Below are positions 37,113 to 50,830 of a stretch of DNA of 64,000 nt, piece by piece (position 1 is the stretch's first letter; every line of letters starts with the position of its first letter). Under the pieces are notes generated by a model. That model did not search any database. It worked only from the letters and a program-made list of their open reading frames with translations, and was not told the DNA's origin. Source of the DNA: Acanthochlamys bracteata. Its lineage: Eukaryota > Streptophyta > Magnoliopsida > Pandanales > Velloziaceae. The translations under genes were made by a program, and so were the position numbers. The DNA lies in contig CM034129.1 in the NCBI GenBank assembly GCA_019914995.1, positions 4,849,725-4,913,724 on the forward strand. The letters are read 5' to 3'.

Positions 37113-40100
37113 GTTAGTTACTTAAGGTTCTCTTAAAGTTTTCAGAGACGGTCAGCAACTTTTTCCCCTAAAGTGTCGTAAATGTTTCCATGATATTATG
37201 TTGTTTGATACTCCAATATGTAAAAATTTCGCTGAAATGCTCTGATTTTGGGGCTTGTTTCAGATGCACGGAACTTCATTTCCTCATTTTAAATTTTGAG
37301 TTCAATCACTATTTCAATTATTATTCTAAATTTTATTTTTATTTTCACCGAATTTTAATTTTATTAAAATTTAATTTTAAAATTTTACTTTATTTGTTTT
37401 AAAACGGCATTCGAATTTTAGTTCTTCCGAATTTTACTTCTTATCAAACTTTATTTTTATAAGATTTATTTTTGTAAAATTCAATTATGTGTATTTAAAA
37501 TTTTCACTGAAATGCTCTAATTTTAGAGCTTGTTTTAAATGCACAAAATTTCAAATTTTTTTTTAAATTTTGAGTTCAGTCAAGATCATAGACTTTTAGC
37601 AACTTTTTAATTTGATTACAACATCAACAACATCTCTATCAATTTAGAAGAATTTTGTGAGTCAAAAACAAACAAAAAAACAAAAAAAAAAAAAGAAGAA
37701 AAAAGAAGGTTGCCTAACGTTTGAACGTCAAGGCAGATGATTGGCCAGAAAATATTTTAAAAAAAAGGGAACAAAAAGATAGAAGCATAGAAGAACTTTG
37801 TTTATATTCCAAATTATTCGATTAATTGAGAATGTGGTTACGAAAAAATGAAAACATTTCAAATCTTCTGTGTATGTTACTTCACGCCTTCACACGGATC
37901 GACTGATTCACGTATTTATTGCATCAGATTAAATTAATTAATTACTTCAATTTGTTCGTTTGGTAGAAGAAACTAATCAATTAATTAATTTAAGTTAAAA
38001 TAAAGTTTAAAATTATTCTAGAATCTCACTCACACTATTTTTCTCTGGACTAGTCAGTCGTCGGGGACGTTAGGTTTTCATTTTTAAAAAATATTTCATT
38101 TATTTTAATAATTATAAAATATTTTTTAAAATTAATATAAAAACATTATATCATAAATTTTTTTATATAATTTGTATTATTTATAATTAAAAAATCAAAT
38201 TAATTTCAAAAATTTTAAATATATTTATTTTAAATAGTTTGTATCATAATCACTTCTGCAGATCCCTTAGCTGTTTATGATCTCTTTTGTCGTCCAAGTT
38301 GCTTCATATTTTTCATTTTATTTATTTATTTATTTAATCTATTCGTATACTGATCAGAACCAGAAAGAAAAATGTTTCATTCATTTTATAATCAGAATCA
38401 CAAAAAAAATTTATCTATATTTATTATTATTATTATTATTTGCTTTTAGAGATTCATTCAAATAGTTCTTGCAACATTGATTTATGAAATCTTTGAAATA
38501 ATTAATGAAAAATTATAAAGAAATATATAATAAATTTTTAGAGGACAAGTTATATTTTTTCACATTAAAAAAATAATTAATAAAATTTTATTATGTAAAA
38601 ATTTTTAATAGTTTTATATTATAAAAATTTTATTAAACAATATAAAATAAAAATTTAGAGTAAAAAATATTATATTCTTCCAAATATTCACTTAATTAGC
38701 CACCATTCATTCACTAATTTATGTTTCTTCTTTATTTTTCATTTTCTGTCAAAAGAAAAAAATTTGTTCTTTAATTATGAATGAGATTATTAAAACTAAG
38801 ATTTTGTGATAGTGAAAAAGTTTTACAAATTCATTTCTATTCTATCTGTGACTGAATTCAGTTCTGTCCGACTCAACTTTACAAAATTTACTTCTTATCA
38901 ATTATGATACATCCTAATTACGAATAGATAGTCTTTAGTAATTTACAGAAACGTAAAAATTAAATTTAATAAAGTTGAGTTTAGTAAAAAAATAAATTAA
39001 AAATGTGTTCATGAAATTTAAATAAATTTAAATATTAAAAAACAAATTTAAATTTAAAATATAATAAATAAAAAATAGTAAACTGAGAAACTCTTAGGTC
39101 TTATTTATTTAGTTAAATTTGATAAAATAATAATTTTTATTTTTAATTTATCTTATATTAAAATAAATTAAAAAAAAACAAATTTAATAAACGAGCGCTT
39201 AGTTGATGATGCGTGGACGAAAAACTGTTTAATAATGGAATGATGGTAGGCGTCAATAGATGAAAACAAAAATTTTTGAAGAAAAATAACACCGATTTTG
39301 GTTGGTCGTTTGGTTCGTACCACTTCTGTAAGGAAGAACAAGAAGATCCTCCTACACAAAAATTTCTACTTCAACAAAACTTTAGATAACTATCCAGAAA
39401 TTTTGATTTGGTTTCGCCGCACACGGTTTCTTGTCAACAATTAATGACCCCCTCCTAAAACTTGTCTTCACATATTTATCTTCTTCTTCTTCTTCTTCTG
39501 ATTTTTCAGCTCTGAACAAATCAGAGTCCTCCAGAATCACAAGTGTCTAGAATCTCTTTTTTGACTCGAAATATTATTCTTTTAATTTTCATAGAACTGA
39601 CCTGAAAACTGATTAAATAATAAAAACTATATAAAATATATGATTTATTTTATTTTTCAAAAATTAAAAGTATAAGTATTAAAAATAAGTTGTTTGAAGG
39701 ATAAGCAGGTACATTTATTTAAAATAGGGATAAAATGCACCTCTAAATATTCATTTAAAATCTGGTTATCATTTTCTTAACCAGAGTTTGGTAGTTGATT
39801 TTTTTTTCTTTTTTTCGTTTTTATAATAAATAATCTCCGATATATGCACAATTATTTTTATTAATATATATATATATATACATATCCAAGAAATATAATG
39901 ATTCATCTGTCTAATGTAGACACGTTTATAAGTTTTTTGATGATAAATATTCATGTTTGTTATATATTGTAACACATGATTTTTAGAAATTTCTTCATTT
40001 GTTGAAGCAATCTCATTTTGTCATCTTTCATTAAATGGTACAGTCATCTCCTGTTTGGCATTATTATAAAAATTATTTTATCTTGTTTCTAATTTTTGCA

Positions 40101-40668
40101 TGTATAGTTTTTTAAATTTTAAGCCTAAAATACAAATTTATTAAAAAAAATTGAGTTTAAGCAAAATTTTTTTTTCATCTCAATTCATTATTATCAGTCT
40201 CTCTTTCTTTTCATTTCCAAAAAAAAGTTATTTAAGCTACGAACACTCATATGGGGGCATGTGAATTTTCATATAAAATTTTAATTTTTATGTGTGCAAA
40301 GATTGTGGGAAAAAATGAAGGGCCAAAATGCGGTGGTCCTCTTTTGGACTATGAGGTGGATCCTGTAAGCTTGCTTTCACTTTATTTTATTTTTTGAAGA
40401 AAACGAAAAATTAATTTAAGAAAGAAGGTGAACCATTGTTCTTGTTCATGAGTTGGGAGAAGATTGCCTTCCTCTTCATTTCCTAACCAAAAATCGCCAA
40501 GATAAACTTTCGTTCTTCCTTCTCTTGCTATTGCTTGCTTTCACCTTGTTCAGTCATCAATCTTGCTCTAGTACAGAACAAACAGCCCTTTTCTTGATTT
40601 TCAGTTTAGGGAAACATCATAAGTTTGATTTCTACAGCTGGTTGTTTGATTGATTGAAGGTGAATAGG
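37113..40668. other. AT-rich intergenic region before WNK
   Basis: No gene. Holds a direct duplication (37218-37308 and 37497-37582, separate entry), a (TTTA)n run near 38315-38335, an (ATT)n run near 38415-38440, a (TTC)n run near 39480-39500 and an (AT)n run near 39865-39880. From about 40450 the sequence becomes the WNK leader. The open frame at 40453-40653 lies in the leader and has no family features. Confidence 0.45.
37218..37582 (+). repeat. Direct repeats around an AT-rich MITE-like insert
   Basis: A segment of about 85-90 bp containing CTGAAATGCTCTGATTTTGG and GGCTTGTTTCAGATGCAC at 37218-37308 recurs as CTGAAATGCTCTAATTTTAG and AGCTTGTTTTAAATGCAC at 37497-37582, on both sides of AT-rich DNA. 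The GCTTRTTTCAAATGCAC motif also starts the block at 27285. Confidence 0.65.
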
Positions 40669-43375
<2,707 letters not shown>

Positions 43376-43510
43376 CATGCTGACGAAGATGAGGAAAATA
43401 TATGGAGTAATCCAGAAATCATGTTTACAGCCAAAACTTCTAACATAGGAGGCTCTCAGATTTCAATTGGCAGGGCAAGTTCTCTTTCAGCAAACGCTGT
43501 AAATGTTTGA
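43376..43510 (+). other. In-frame continuation of WNK after TGA (tail remnant)
   Basis: After the TGA the same frame stays open for 44 codons to a TGA at 43508-43510. It includes HADEDEENIWSN, EIMFTAKTSNIGGS and ISIGRASSLSANAVNV. The order TAK..., R-A-S/T-S-L, A-V-N/D-V resembles the C-terminal end of other plant WNKs as I remember them (TAKSF...RATSLPVDAVDV). It is probably former coding sequence cut off by a point mutation, or a base error. Confidence 0.6.
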
Positions 43511-44893
43511 GATCCTGTATGCCCTTAAAGAATAGCTAGCAGCTGCAGTCTTGCTTCAGCTTCTCACATGGAGATTGTAGCCTTTTACCTTCGTAGTTTT
43601 GTAAAGAAGTGTAATAGGCCGTTATACTCATGAGATGAAAATGTAGTATCCGGCGCCTATATAGGTACGAAAAAGGCACCGATTTAACGATGCATTTCCT
43701 TTTTCATGATGGATTCAAGACGATCATGTAACTCAGGTGACAAATTCAACAAGAAACGGTACAGATTTACTCGCATTCATTGTTTATACTGACAGAAGCT
43801 TTGGTGCTCAAGAAAAGACTGAAGAGGCAAACAGATGAAAAATTGCTTTGCTTTGCTGGAAAGATATGTAAGGTGTTCCCAAAGTTTGCAGACTCCTACT
43901 AATGCATATCTAGTTATCCACAAAACCCACATAAAGGTAGGCGCAAGTACTGGAAAATGCTTAAATTTGGCAAGACAATAATATATGAAACATAAAAAGG
44001 GTCTGTTCATCTAGAGATATCAGAAAAAAGACAAAACCAAATCTTCATTGTAAGCATAGACGTGACACGTTTGACAAGCTACTCGAGATACTTGCTCAAT
44101 TTTAGAAAATCTAGAATGATAAATTTGTCCATTCTTTTCGCATGCCAACCGTGAATGAAAGGTCTCATTACTACTGCTACTACTAACTACTACACTAGCC
44201 AGAAAATGAAACAGTCAAAAACCATTTGCACCTTTGCAAATTGCACAAGACAACTGCTTGACTTATATTCTAACAATTGATCCATGAACAAACATAATGT
44301 CCCCAACATGGGAACCTAATCCATGTTCTCTTGGAACCAAAGATGGAAGGTAAGATCTGGTTCGGTTCGGCTCCATCGTTGCATTGCATTAATGAAGTAG
44401 GCGATCCTCTTAAGGGTGTTCAGTTCAAGCATCTGAACTCTCAGGTTCACTTCCTCCTTTTCTATATAGAGCATGTTTTAATTACAAAAAATTTATTTGT
44501 TTTTTTAAAATTTGAAGTTCTGTCATTTTATATATTTTATTTATTAATCGAATATATCCATTTCTCATCTCCTGAGCTCGCTTAGCTTCTCATGGTGCCC
44601 TTATCAGAAAAAGAATTTTTTATTTTATATTTTTTAATATATATTTTATAAATATTTTAAAAAATTTATTTAAAAATTTAGAAAATATAAAAAAAATTTA
44701 TGTAATAAAATTTTTTATTATATATTTTTAAAATTAAAAAAATAAAAAATATTTTTTATTTAAAAAAAATTATTTCAAAAGTATTTTCACAAGTTACGGG
44801 AAGATTCTTTCAATGATGGTGGAATATACGACACAGTCATTCTGTTGTGGATCATGCTAATTCAAGTTGGATATTAATAGTAGTTGATTAACT
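43511..44893. other. WNK 3' flank and AT-rich spacer
   Basis: Probable 3' UTR to about 43700. The reverse frame at 43777-44010 and the forward frame at 44331-44585 (MEPKMEGKIWFGSAPSLHC...) match no family I know. 44610-44800 is a family A AT-rich repeat (ATGTAATAAAATTTTTTATT signature). Confidence 0.4.
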
Positions 44894-45419
44894 TGCAACG
44901 AATATAAGATTTTTCTTAAAATTAATTGGTAATAAAAAAAGTGAGCCCAAGTATTTATGAATATCATCTCACAACTATTGATAAGCAATGTAAGATTAAA
45001 TCATTTTTTAACACCTGCCCTCTAGCAGAGCATTTTTTTTTAAAATTAAATGGATGTGGGCTACGTGTCCTATAATGAATTAAATAAAGCGGACGATCTG
45101 TCCTGAAATAAAGTGAACTATTTATCCTAAAATATAGCGGACAATTGTCTTTTGAATAAAATGGACTATCTGTACTGAAATGAAGCGGACTATTTTTGCG
45201 CTACAATAAATCGAACCATGAAGGCTCTGAATAGATATGAATAATAAGTTAGATTTAGCCCACAATTTGAGCCGATCCGGCCCAACCCGCTCTGATACTA
45301 TGTGACGAATTTAGAATTTTTTTTAAAATCAATTGGTAATGAGAAAGTGAGCTCAATTTTTTATAAATATTATTTCAGGACCATTAATAAGTAATGTGAA
45401 ACTAAATTATTTTTTAACA
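44894..45419 (-). mobile_element. TRIM (miniature LTR retrotransposon), 526 bp
   Basis: Two direct repeats of about 120 bp, 44894-45013 and 45301-45419, share AATTGGTAAT...GTGAGC...TTTTTTAACA. Read on the minus strand each starts TGTTAAAAAAT and ends in CA. Inside the LTR at 45301 the minus strand reads TAGTATCAGAGCGGG, close to the TGGTATCAGAGC primer-binding site for initiator tRNA-Met. Next to the other LTR is a purine run AGAGGGCAGG, a polypurine tract. TAACT (44889-44893) and CAACT (45420-45424) fit a 5-bp target duplication with one mismatch. No coding capacity, so it is a non-autonomous TRIM. Confidence 0.8.
45085..45210 (+). repeat. About five degenerate 24-bp tandem units inside the TRIM
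   Basis: Units such as GCGGACGATCTGTCCTGAAA, GTGAACTATTTATCCTAAAA, GCGGACAATTGTCTTTTGAA, ATGGACTATCTGTACTGAAA and GCGGACTATTTTTGCG follow one another with a shared GCGGACTATYTGTCCTGAAA pattern. Confidence 0.7.
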
Positions 45420-45424
45420 CAACT

Positions 45425-47701
45425 ATTGAATCTCAGGAAGAGAGACTTTGCTAGTTGAGTAGTTCACGTCTTCTTGATCTATTGCCCCAAATTTCAAAAG
45501 AAAAGTAAATTAAAAGAAAAAAGAAGAGAACTACATTTTCCATGAAGAGATTCTTTGATATTGGAGAGAGCAATCATGATTGAGATAGAAAGATTTGGAC
45601 AGAGGGTGATGCACTAAAAAGTTGTTGAGGTTTTTTTATTTGATTCATGAATGGAATCACAAAAGAAGATGGATATGTTTAACGTGATTTGGCACGTTTT
45701 GAGTTGCCGAAAAAATAAAGCTTTAAATTTCTTTTAATATTTAAAATAATAAGGTTTAGATAATAATTTAATGAGTACCTATTTATTCATACCTTCTAAA
45801 TTTAAATAAAAATAAAACAATATAGAAAATTTTTTGAGACAAAAAAACGTTTGTGTTTTCGGAGTGCAACACGAAATCAAAGCTTTTGAACTCCTTCTAG
45901 AGTATTTATTGAAAATAAACTTTTTAAAAAATAATATTTTAAAATTTTAAAAAATAAATTTTATTTTTTATATTTTAAAAAAGAAAAATAAAAATATCTA
46001 AGAATATTTTGCGGCGTAAAATTTTTTTGTACTTTTAAAATTTTTTTTAAAATTATGTAAAATATTCTAAAAATTTTATTGAGAAAAATGAATAAAAAAT
46101 TTGGAAAGAAAAACTCTCTGAATATATCTTTAAGTGTGTTTGAATTATGAAATAAAAAATATTTTTATTTTATTTTGATAAAAAAATTTACTATATTGAT
46201 TCAAATTAATAAAAATATCTTACAATATAATTTTTTTATATTTTTAAAATTTTAAATAAATTTTATAAAATATTATAAAATTTATAAAACTATAAATTAA
46301 AAGATAAAATACTATTTTTCTGAAACGTAGGTCGTGTATTGATTTGGCTTGCAACGAAGGCATGCATGAAACTGGAAGTCCTCTTGATTTATAAAGCAGT
46401 GGATGGCGTTGCTTCTTGCTGCTTAATTCTTAAAAATGCAAGAACTTTGCTGAATCAGAACCTAATTTGCGTTTTAAATTTTAATCAATTACTTCAACGT
46501 AATAACTTCTTTAAAATGACTTACCACAATTATTAACCAAGTTTTACTTCGTCAAAAAAACTCTTCAACTTTGAAAGCGAAGCCAAATGATGGTATATTC
46601 TGATGTCAATTTCAATACTAGTACGTGTTTTTTCTTTCGAATACGTACTCGTTTTCTTGAATTATATATTGAGATTTGTTTATTCTTTCTCTCTCAATTA
46701 TTATTTAACATCTAGTAATGCCCTAAATAAACTAGAGAATTAAAGACATTTGGCATTGAATTTTTTTTATAAAAATAGTGTCCTTTACAAAGATCTTGAA
46801 TCATTGCTGCTGTATTTTAATAAAAACATAATGAAAAGCTGCATTTTATACTTATTAGTTTTAGTAACAAGGCAAGAAAATTGATGCTCAGTTAAATATT
46901 AAACTACGAGCTAAATTCATATGACATTATTCTTATGCTGCTAATTTATACTATCTAATGCTTTTGTTTTATATTTTAATAAAACTATAAACTTGTGCTT
47001 TTACTTTAAAATTTTCACTTCTAATTCATTCAAAATAAAATAAGCATAACTTAAATTCAAATTTTAAAACTATAAAATTTTATTTTTAAACTCACTTTTA
47101 ATATAAAATAAGTATAAAATTTAAACTTATTTTCAGACTCTAATTTTTATCAAATTAATTTTTTCTCATCTTATTTTTTAGAAAGTTAGTTTATAAGATT
47201 AGTATCCACGTACATTGTGGGCGAAGCAAGAGATTTTTTCTAAATAAAAGAAGAAATACTTAGTTTAGTGCTGGGTCTAATCAATCAAAGAGCACTCACT
47301 AATTAGATAAACACTTTAAACAAGTTGGCGTTTTCTTAAAAAATTGAAACCAAGTAAAGTTGTTTCAATTGAAAGTTGAAAGGTGCTAGATTTTAATGAT
47401 AATGACAATTATTTAGATTCTAGTTTGATTTTATGAGGTCATTGATCTTGTCATCTTTGATAATTTGATGATAATATATGAAAGAGATTTTATGGAAGTT
47501 CTAAAAAACTTAATTGGCAAAAAATTATACATTAATGAAAGCTCATCATTTTGATATTCGTATGATGGTTTGAATTTATGTCAACTACTATTCTTGTTAT
47601 ACATGTCTCTCGTTAGTATAGTTACAATCTTTCGCTATAATCTTGATTGCAAATAAACATATTAAAAGAATTACTAACATTGCAATAACAAAATCCATAA
47701 C
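45425..47701. other. AT-rich intergenic region
   Basis: Contains two family A MITE-like repeats in the same (reverse) orientation at about 45895-46125 and 46130-46325. The open frame at 46339-46536 has no family features. 46540-47700 shows only AT-rich DNA. Confidence 0.4.
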
Positions 47702-47841
47702 ACTATGTTTGGATTGAGAATAAAGAGGAGTAATTTGGAGTGAGTGAATTATTTACTCTTAATAGCTCTTGTTTGGTAATAAATTTACAAAATTAATGGG
47801 GAAAATTTTACTTCCCATTAATCTTCATTTGAAAGTAATTC

Positions 47842-47865
47842 GTTACACCCCAACTGGGGTGTAAC
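47842..47865. repeat. Perfect 10-bp-stem hairpin
   Basis: GTTACACCCC and GGGGTGTAAC form a perfect stem around a 4-nt loop (AACT). It lies just inside the left inverted repeat of the TIR element, in otherwise AT-rich DNA. Confidence 0.9.
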
Positions 47866-48229
47866 TAAGTGAAGAGAATTTTAATGACAGTAGATATTTG
47901 GAAGTTTCAATATTGCCCATATTATTTTATGATATTTACTCACAAGTTTTAGAAATTCAGTCGATGCATCTGCAGCAACTAAACTTCATCTCTATTTCGA
48001 TCAACTCCTTCACTCGCCGCACTCTCCTTCGATCTCGCCTCGCCGCGGTCGATCTAGGTACATTCTGAAATTTTTTATTCGGTCCGGTCTAGACGGCGGC
48101 ACTAGTCTTTTAACGCGGGTCTTCTGCTCAAAATTTAATCCACCGTTACGCGAGATCTTCGCTTCTCCACCACCGATCTCTTGCAGATTTGAATCAAGTT
48201 CAATTCAAATTCAAACAGTTGACGATATA

Positions 48230-49853
48230 ATGGCTTTCATTTCCTTCTTTCGAAGAGTTCTTTTCGCCTCCATTTTTATTCTCTGTGCTTTTTTTTAATT
48301 CTCGCTTTATTTGTTATCTTTAGTTGATTTTAGTTAGATTTGTTTTTTTATTGAAATAATTACTGTAGTATTAACTCAAGGAATTTTGAGATGATTTGAT
48401 TGTTCTTTACATTTCTGGACAGTGTTGTGATTGAGACTTCTATTGTTGGATTAACTGTTGCATTGCTGATTTTTTTTGCTTAGATATGAAAATTGTTGGA
48501 TTTGTTAGTGAAGGTTTTCTGTTTTGGTTTTTTTTAAATTCATGTTGGCTATTGGCCGATCTAAAGTTTGAAATCGTTATGATTTTCAATGAGCCTAACG
48601 ATAAACAAAATTTGGAAGGAGGGATTTGGATTTTGTATGTGAGCTTTGTTCGGAGAATCATGAATTTTTCTATTTGTATATTTAGTAAGTTTGGAGCTCC
48701 CCATTGAGTTTGAGCATTCATTGCAGCTTGCAGTTTATGTTCACTAGTTGTTGAAGCCAACATTTTAATTATTTAAGTAGCACATGTAAAAGACATACCT
48801 CTTTCTATTGGGAGTTAAATTATTCAAAACAGGGTATTGTTTTATTTTTGAAGTTCAGTCCTATAGGATTCAAGCAACTAACATGAGTTATCCTTTGTTG
48901 CCATTTGAAAGATTTGTTCCAGTGAAAATTATTTTACATAAGGTCTAGCCAGCTCTAGAACTTCCTACAGTTAGCATTCTTACCAATGCGTAGAAATTAT
49001 TCAAGTATAATCAGACTACTATTGGATGTGAAAAGTTAATCTAAAAAATTAAGCCTAGAAAAGAAATTCATCAATATTTGACTGGTAACATCTATTATAT
49101 GAGGATAATAAGCATAGTCCAGAAAATTATTTAGTAAATTCTTCTCCACTAGCGACATTTGCTTTGCTTTACTCCATTACATCTCTATAGAAGTAAATAA
49201 CTAAAAATATGGACTTGGAAGGGTATTCAAAAGGTATAGAAGTACATCTCTAGCGACATTTGCTTTGCTTATTCCTTTACATCTTTATAATAAGCATGGT
49301 CCAGAAGTTTTTTACGAAAATATTTGTTGAGAGAACTTTTAAAGTCTAAAGATTTTTTATGTCGAAAGCTACTACACTGCAGTTATGTTTATATCAGTAC
49401 AAAGTTATTGGCTTGCTCTTTAAGGAAATGATCATTTTTTGCCACATAGAAATTAATATCAGGTTTTTAGTTGGTATGATGTCGTTATCAAATTGATTAT
49501 TCTTTTTTATGATTTGCGCATTGGCTTTCTATATTAACTAAATCTTTTTTTTCTCAGGTTCACCGAATTTGGGCAAGATGGAGGATCAATAACCAAGGCA
49601 CTTAGACCAAAATATAATCGTTTCATTTGTCAAGTGTCTAGTACTCTTGATTTTGTGGTTCCTATAGTTGAGGTGAGGATTAGCTTTAAAATTTTTCTTT
49701 GGTCTTTATTTCTGAATTAATTTTGTTTCCAAATTGAAAGCAAGGTTCAGTTTCTTATGTCCTTCCTGTTTGCAGATAAAACATGTCATGGCAGCCACCA
49801 TAGCTTTCAAAGGACTTGGAGGCCTTCTGTATTTAACATTATTCTGGTTCTAG
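48230..49853 (+). pseudogene. HR-like lesion-inducing (DoxX-like) protein, truncated copy
   Basis: Exon 1 at 48230 reads MAFISFFRRVLFASIFILCA, then ends in Phe-Phe-stop (48296-48298) where the family continues AWQ. After an intron, 49558-49672 reads FTEFGQDGGSITKALRPKYN and later STLDFVVPIVE, ending at a GT donor. 49776 on reads IKHVMAATIAFKGLGGLLYL, then a shift and a stop. This is the order of the plant HR-like lesion-inducing protein family (MAFISFLGRVLFASVF... FGTDGG... ALRPK... IKH... KGLGG). Only about the first half of the usual 150-160 aa is present. The C-terminal membrane segments are absent. It lies inside the TIR element, so it is read as a captured, decayed fragment. Confidence 0.72.
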
Positions 49854-50112
49854 AATTGTTGCAGCTGGTTGTGCAGTTGCAACATTATGAATATTTGGTT
49901 ATATAGTTGTTATGTTATTGCAATGAATATTTTGTTGGTATACTTTCTTTCCTAAATAGATATGTTATGTGAATAAACAAGAGTTTCTTTGAATATAATT
50001 GTACTTGGTATTTTGAAAATATATGCAATATGTTTGTCATTATAGGGTGTACTCTTATATTGTGTTTTGGATATTACCTCCTATAACATGCTTCTTAGAT
50101 CACCTCCTATAT

Positions 50113-50142
50113 TTTGGTATTAAGCACCTACTATTGCAATGT

Positions 50143-50180
<38 letters not shown>

Positions 50181-50257
50181 GTAAAATGAATAACTCTAAT
50201 AATGCAGTAAACTGTTTAGTTACTCAATACCGATTTGGTATTAAGCACCTACTATTG
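50113..50257 (+). repeat. (TA)n microsatellite between 23-bp direct repeats
   Basis: TTGGTATTAAGCACCTACTA, continuing TTGC, occurs at about 50114 and again at about 50232, on both sides of an uninterrupted (TA)n tract of about 33 bp at 50146-50178. Confidence 0.85.
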
Positions 50258-50830
50258 CTTAGGGAGAAATAAAATTTTGGGTAAGATAAACAAACCGCAA
50301 AAGTTACCAAATCGAGGTCTAGAACAACTAATTAATCTAAAACTATAAAAAAATATAAAAAGATATTTCAGTCTTTTTATAAAAATTACTCTTATTTATT
50401 TTTCAGTTGCCAAACAAAAATAATTATTACTCTTCATTAATTTTATTGATATAACCAAACAAGATGAAAAAAATTATTACTCTTACTTTCGTTTCCACCC
50501 TAATAATCTCCTCTTATTTAATCTCCTCTATCCAAACAGACCCTAAAAAGCCTACGTGCTTAAACAGTTTGTCATTCAGGTCTTTGAGGAGTTCAGCCCC
50601 AAAATAAAGAGTCCAAAATCTGACAAAAGCTCGCAACACAGTGTTCAATACATGTGAACTAATCAAATTTTCAGCAAGTGAACTACAAACAATCTTACAG
50701 CAAATTTGATATACAAAGAAAGCAGAATTTTATATTCACAGTAGAGCAGAAATAACTATTGCATGACCAAGAGAGTAAATTTCTTCTCTTTGGTCATTTC
50801 TTTTCGTTATCTCAAACTAAGGTTATATTT

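Larger units (their letters stand above)
47702..50545. mobile_element. Candidate TIR element carrying a gene fragment
   Basis: Left ACTATGTTTGGATTGAGAAT and the reverse complement of the right end, TTAGGGTCTGTTTGGATAGA, begin imperfect inverted repeats that continue for over 100 bp. Both sides show GAGGAG, AAGAG/ACTCTTAATAG blocks, CTTGTTTGGTAATA/CTTGTTTGGTTATA and AAAATTAATG. The interior holds a decayed gene fragment with introns and a GC-rich leader (47960-48200). This fits a gene-capturing (Pack-type) DNA transposon. No target duplication could be found and no transposase frame is present. Confidence 0.5.

Noticed and set aside
43777..44010. 77-aa reverse frame after WNK
   Set aside because: No homology features and no partner exon. 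AT-rich 3' flank.
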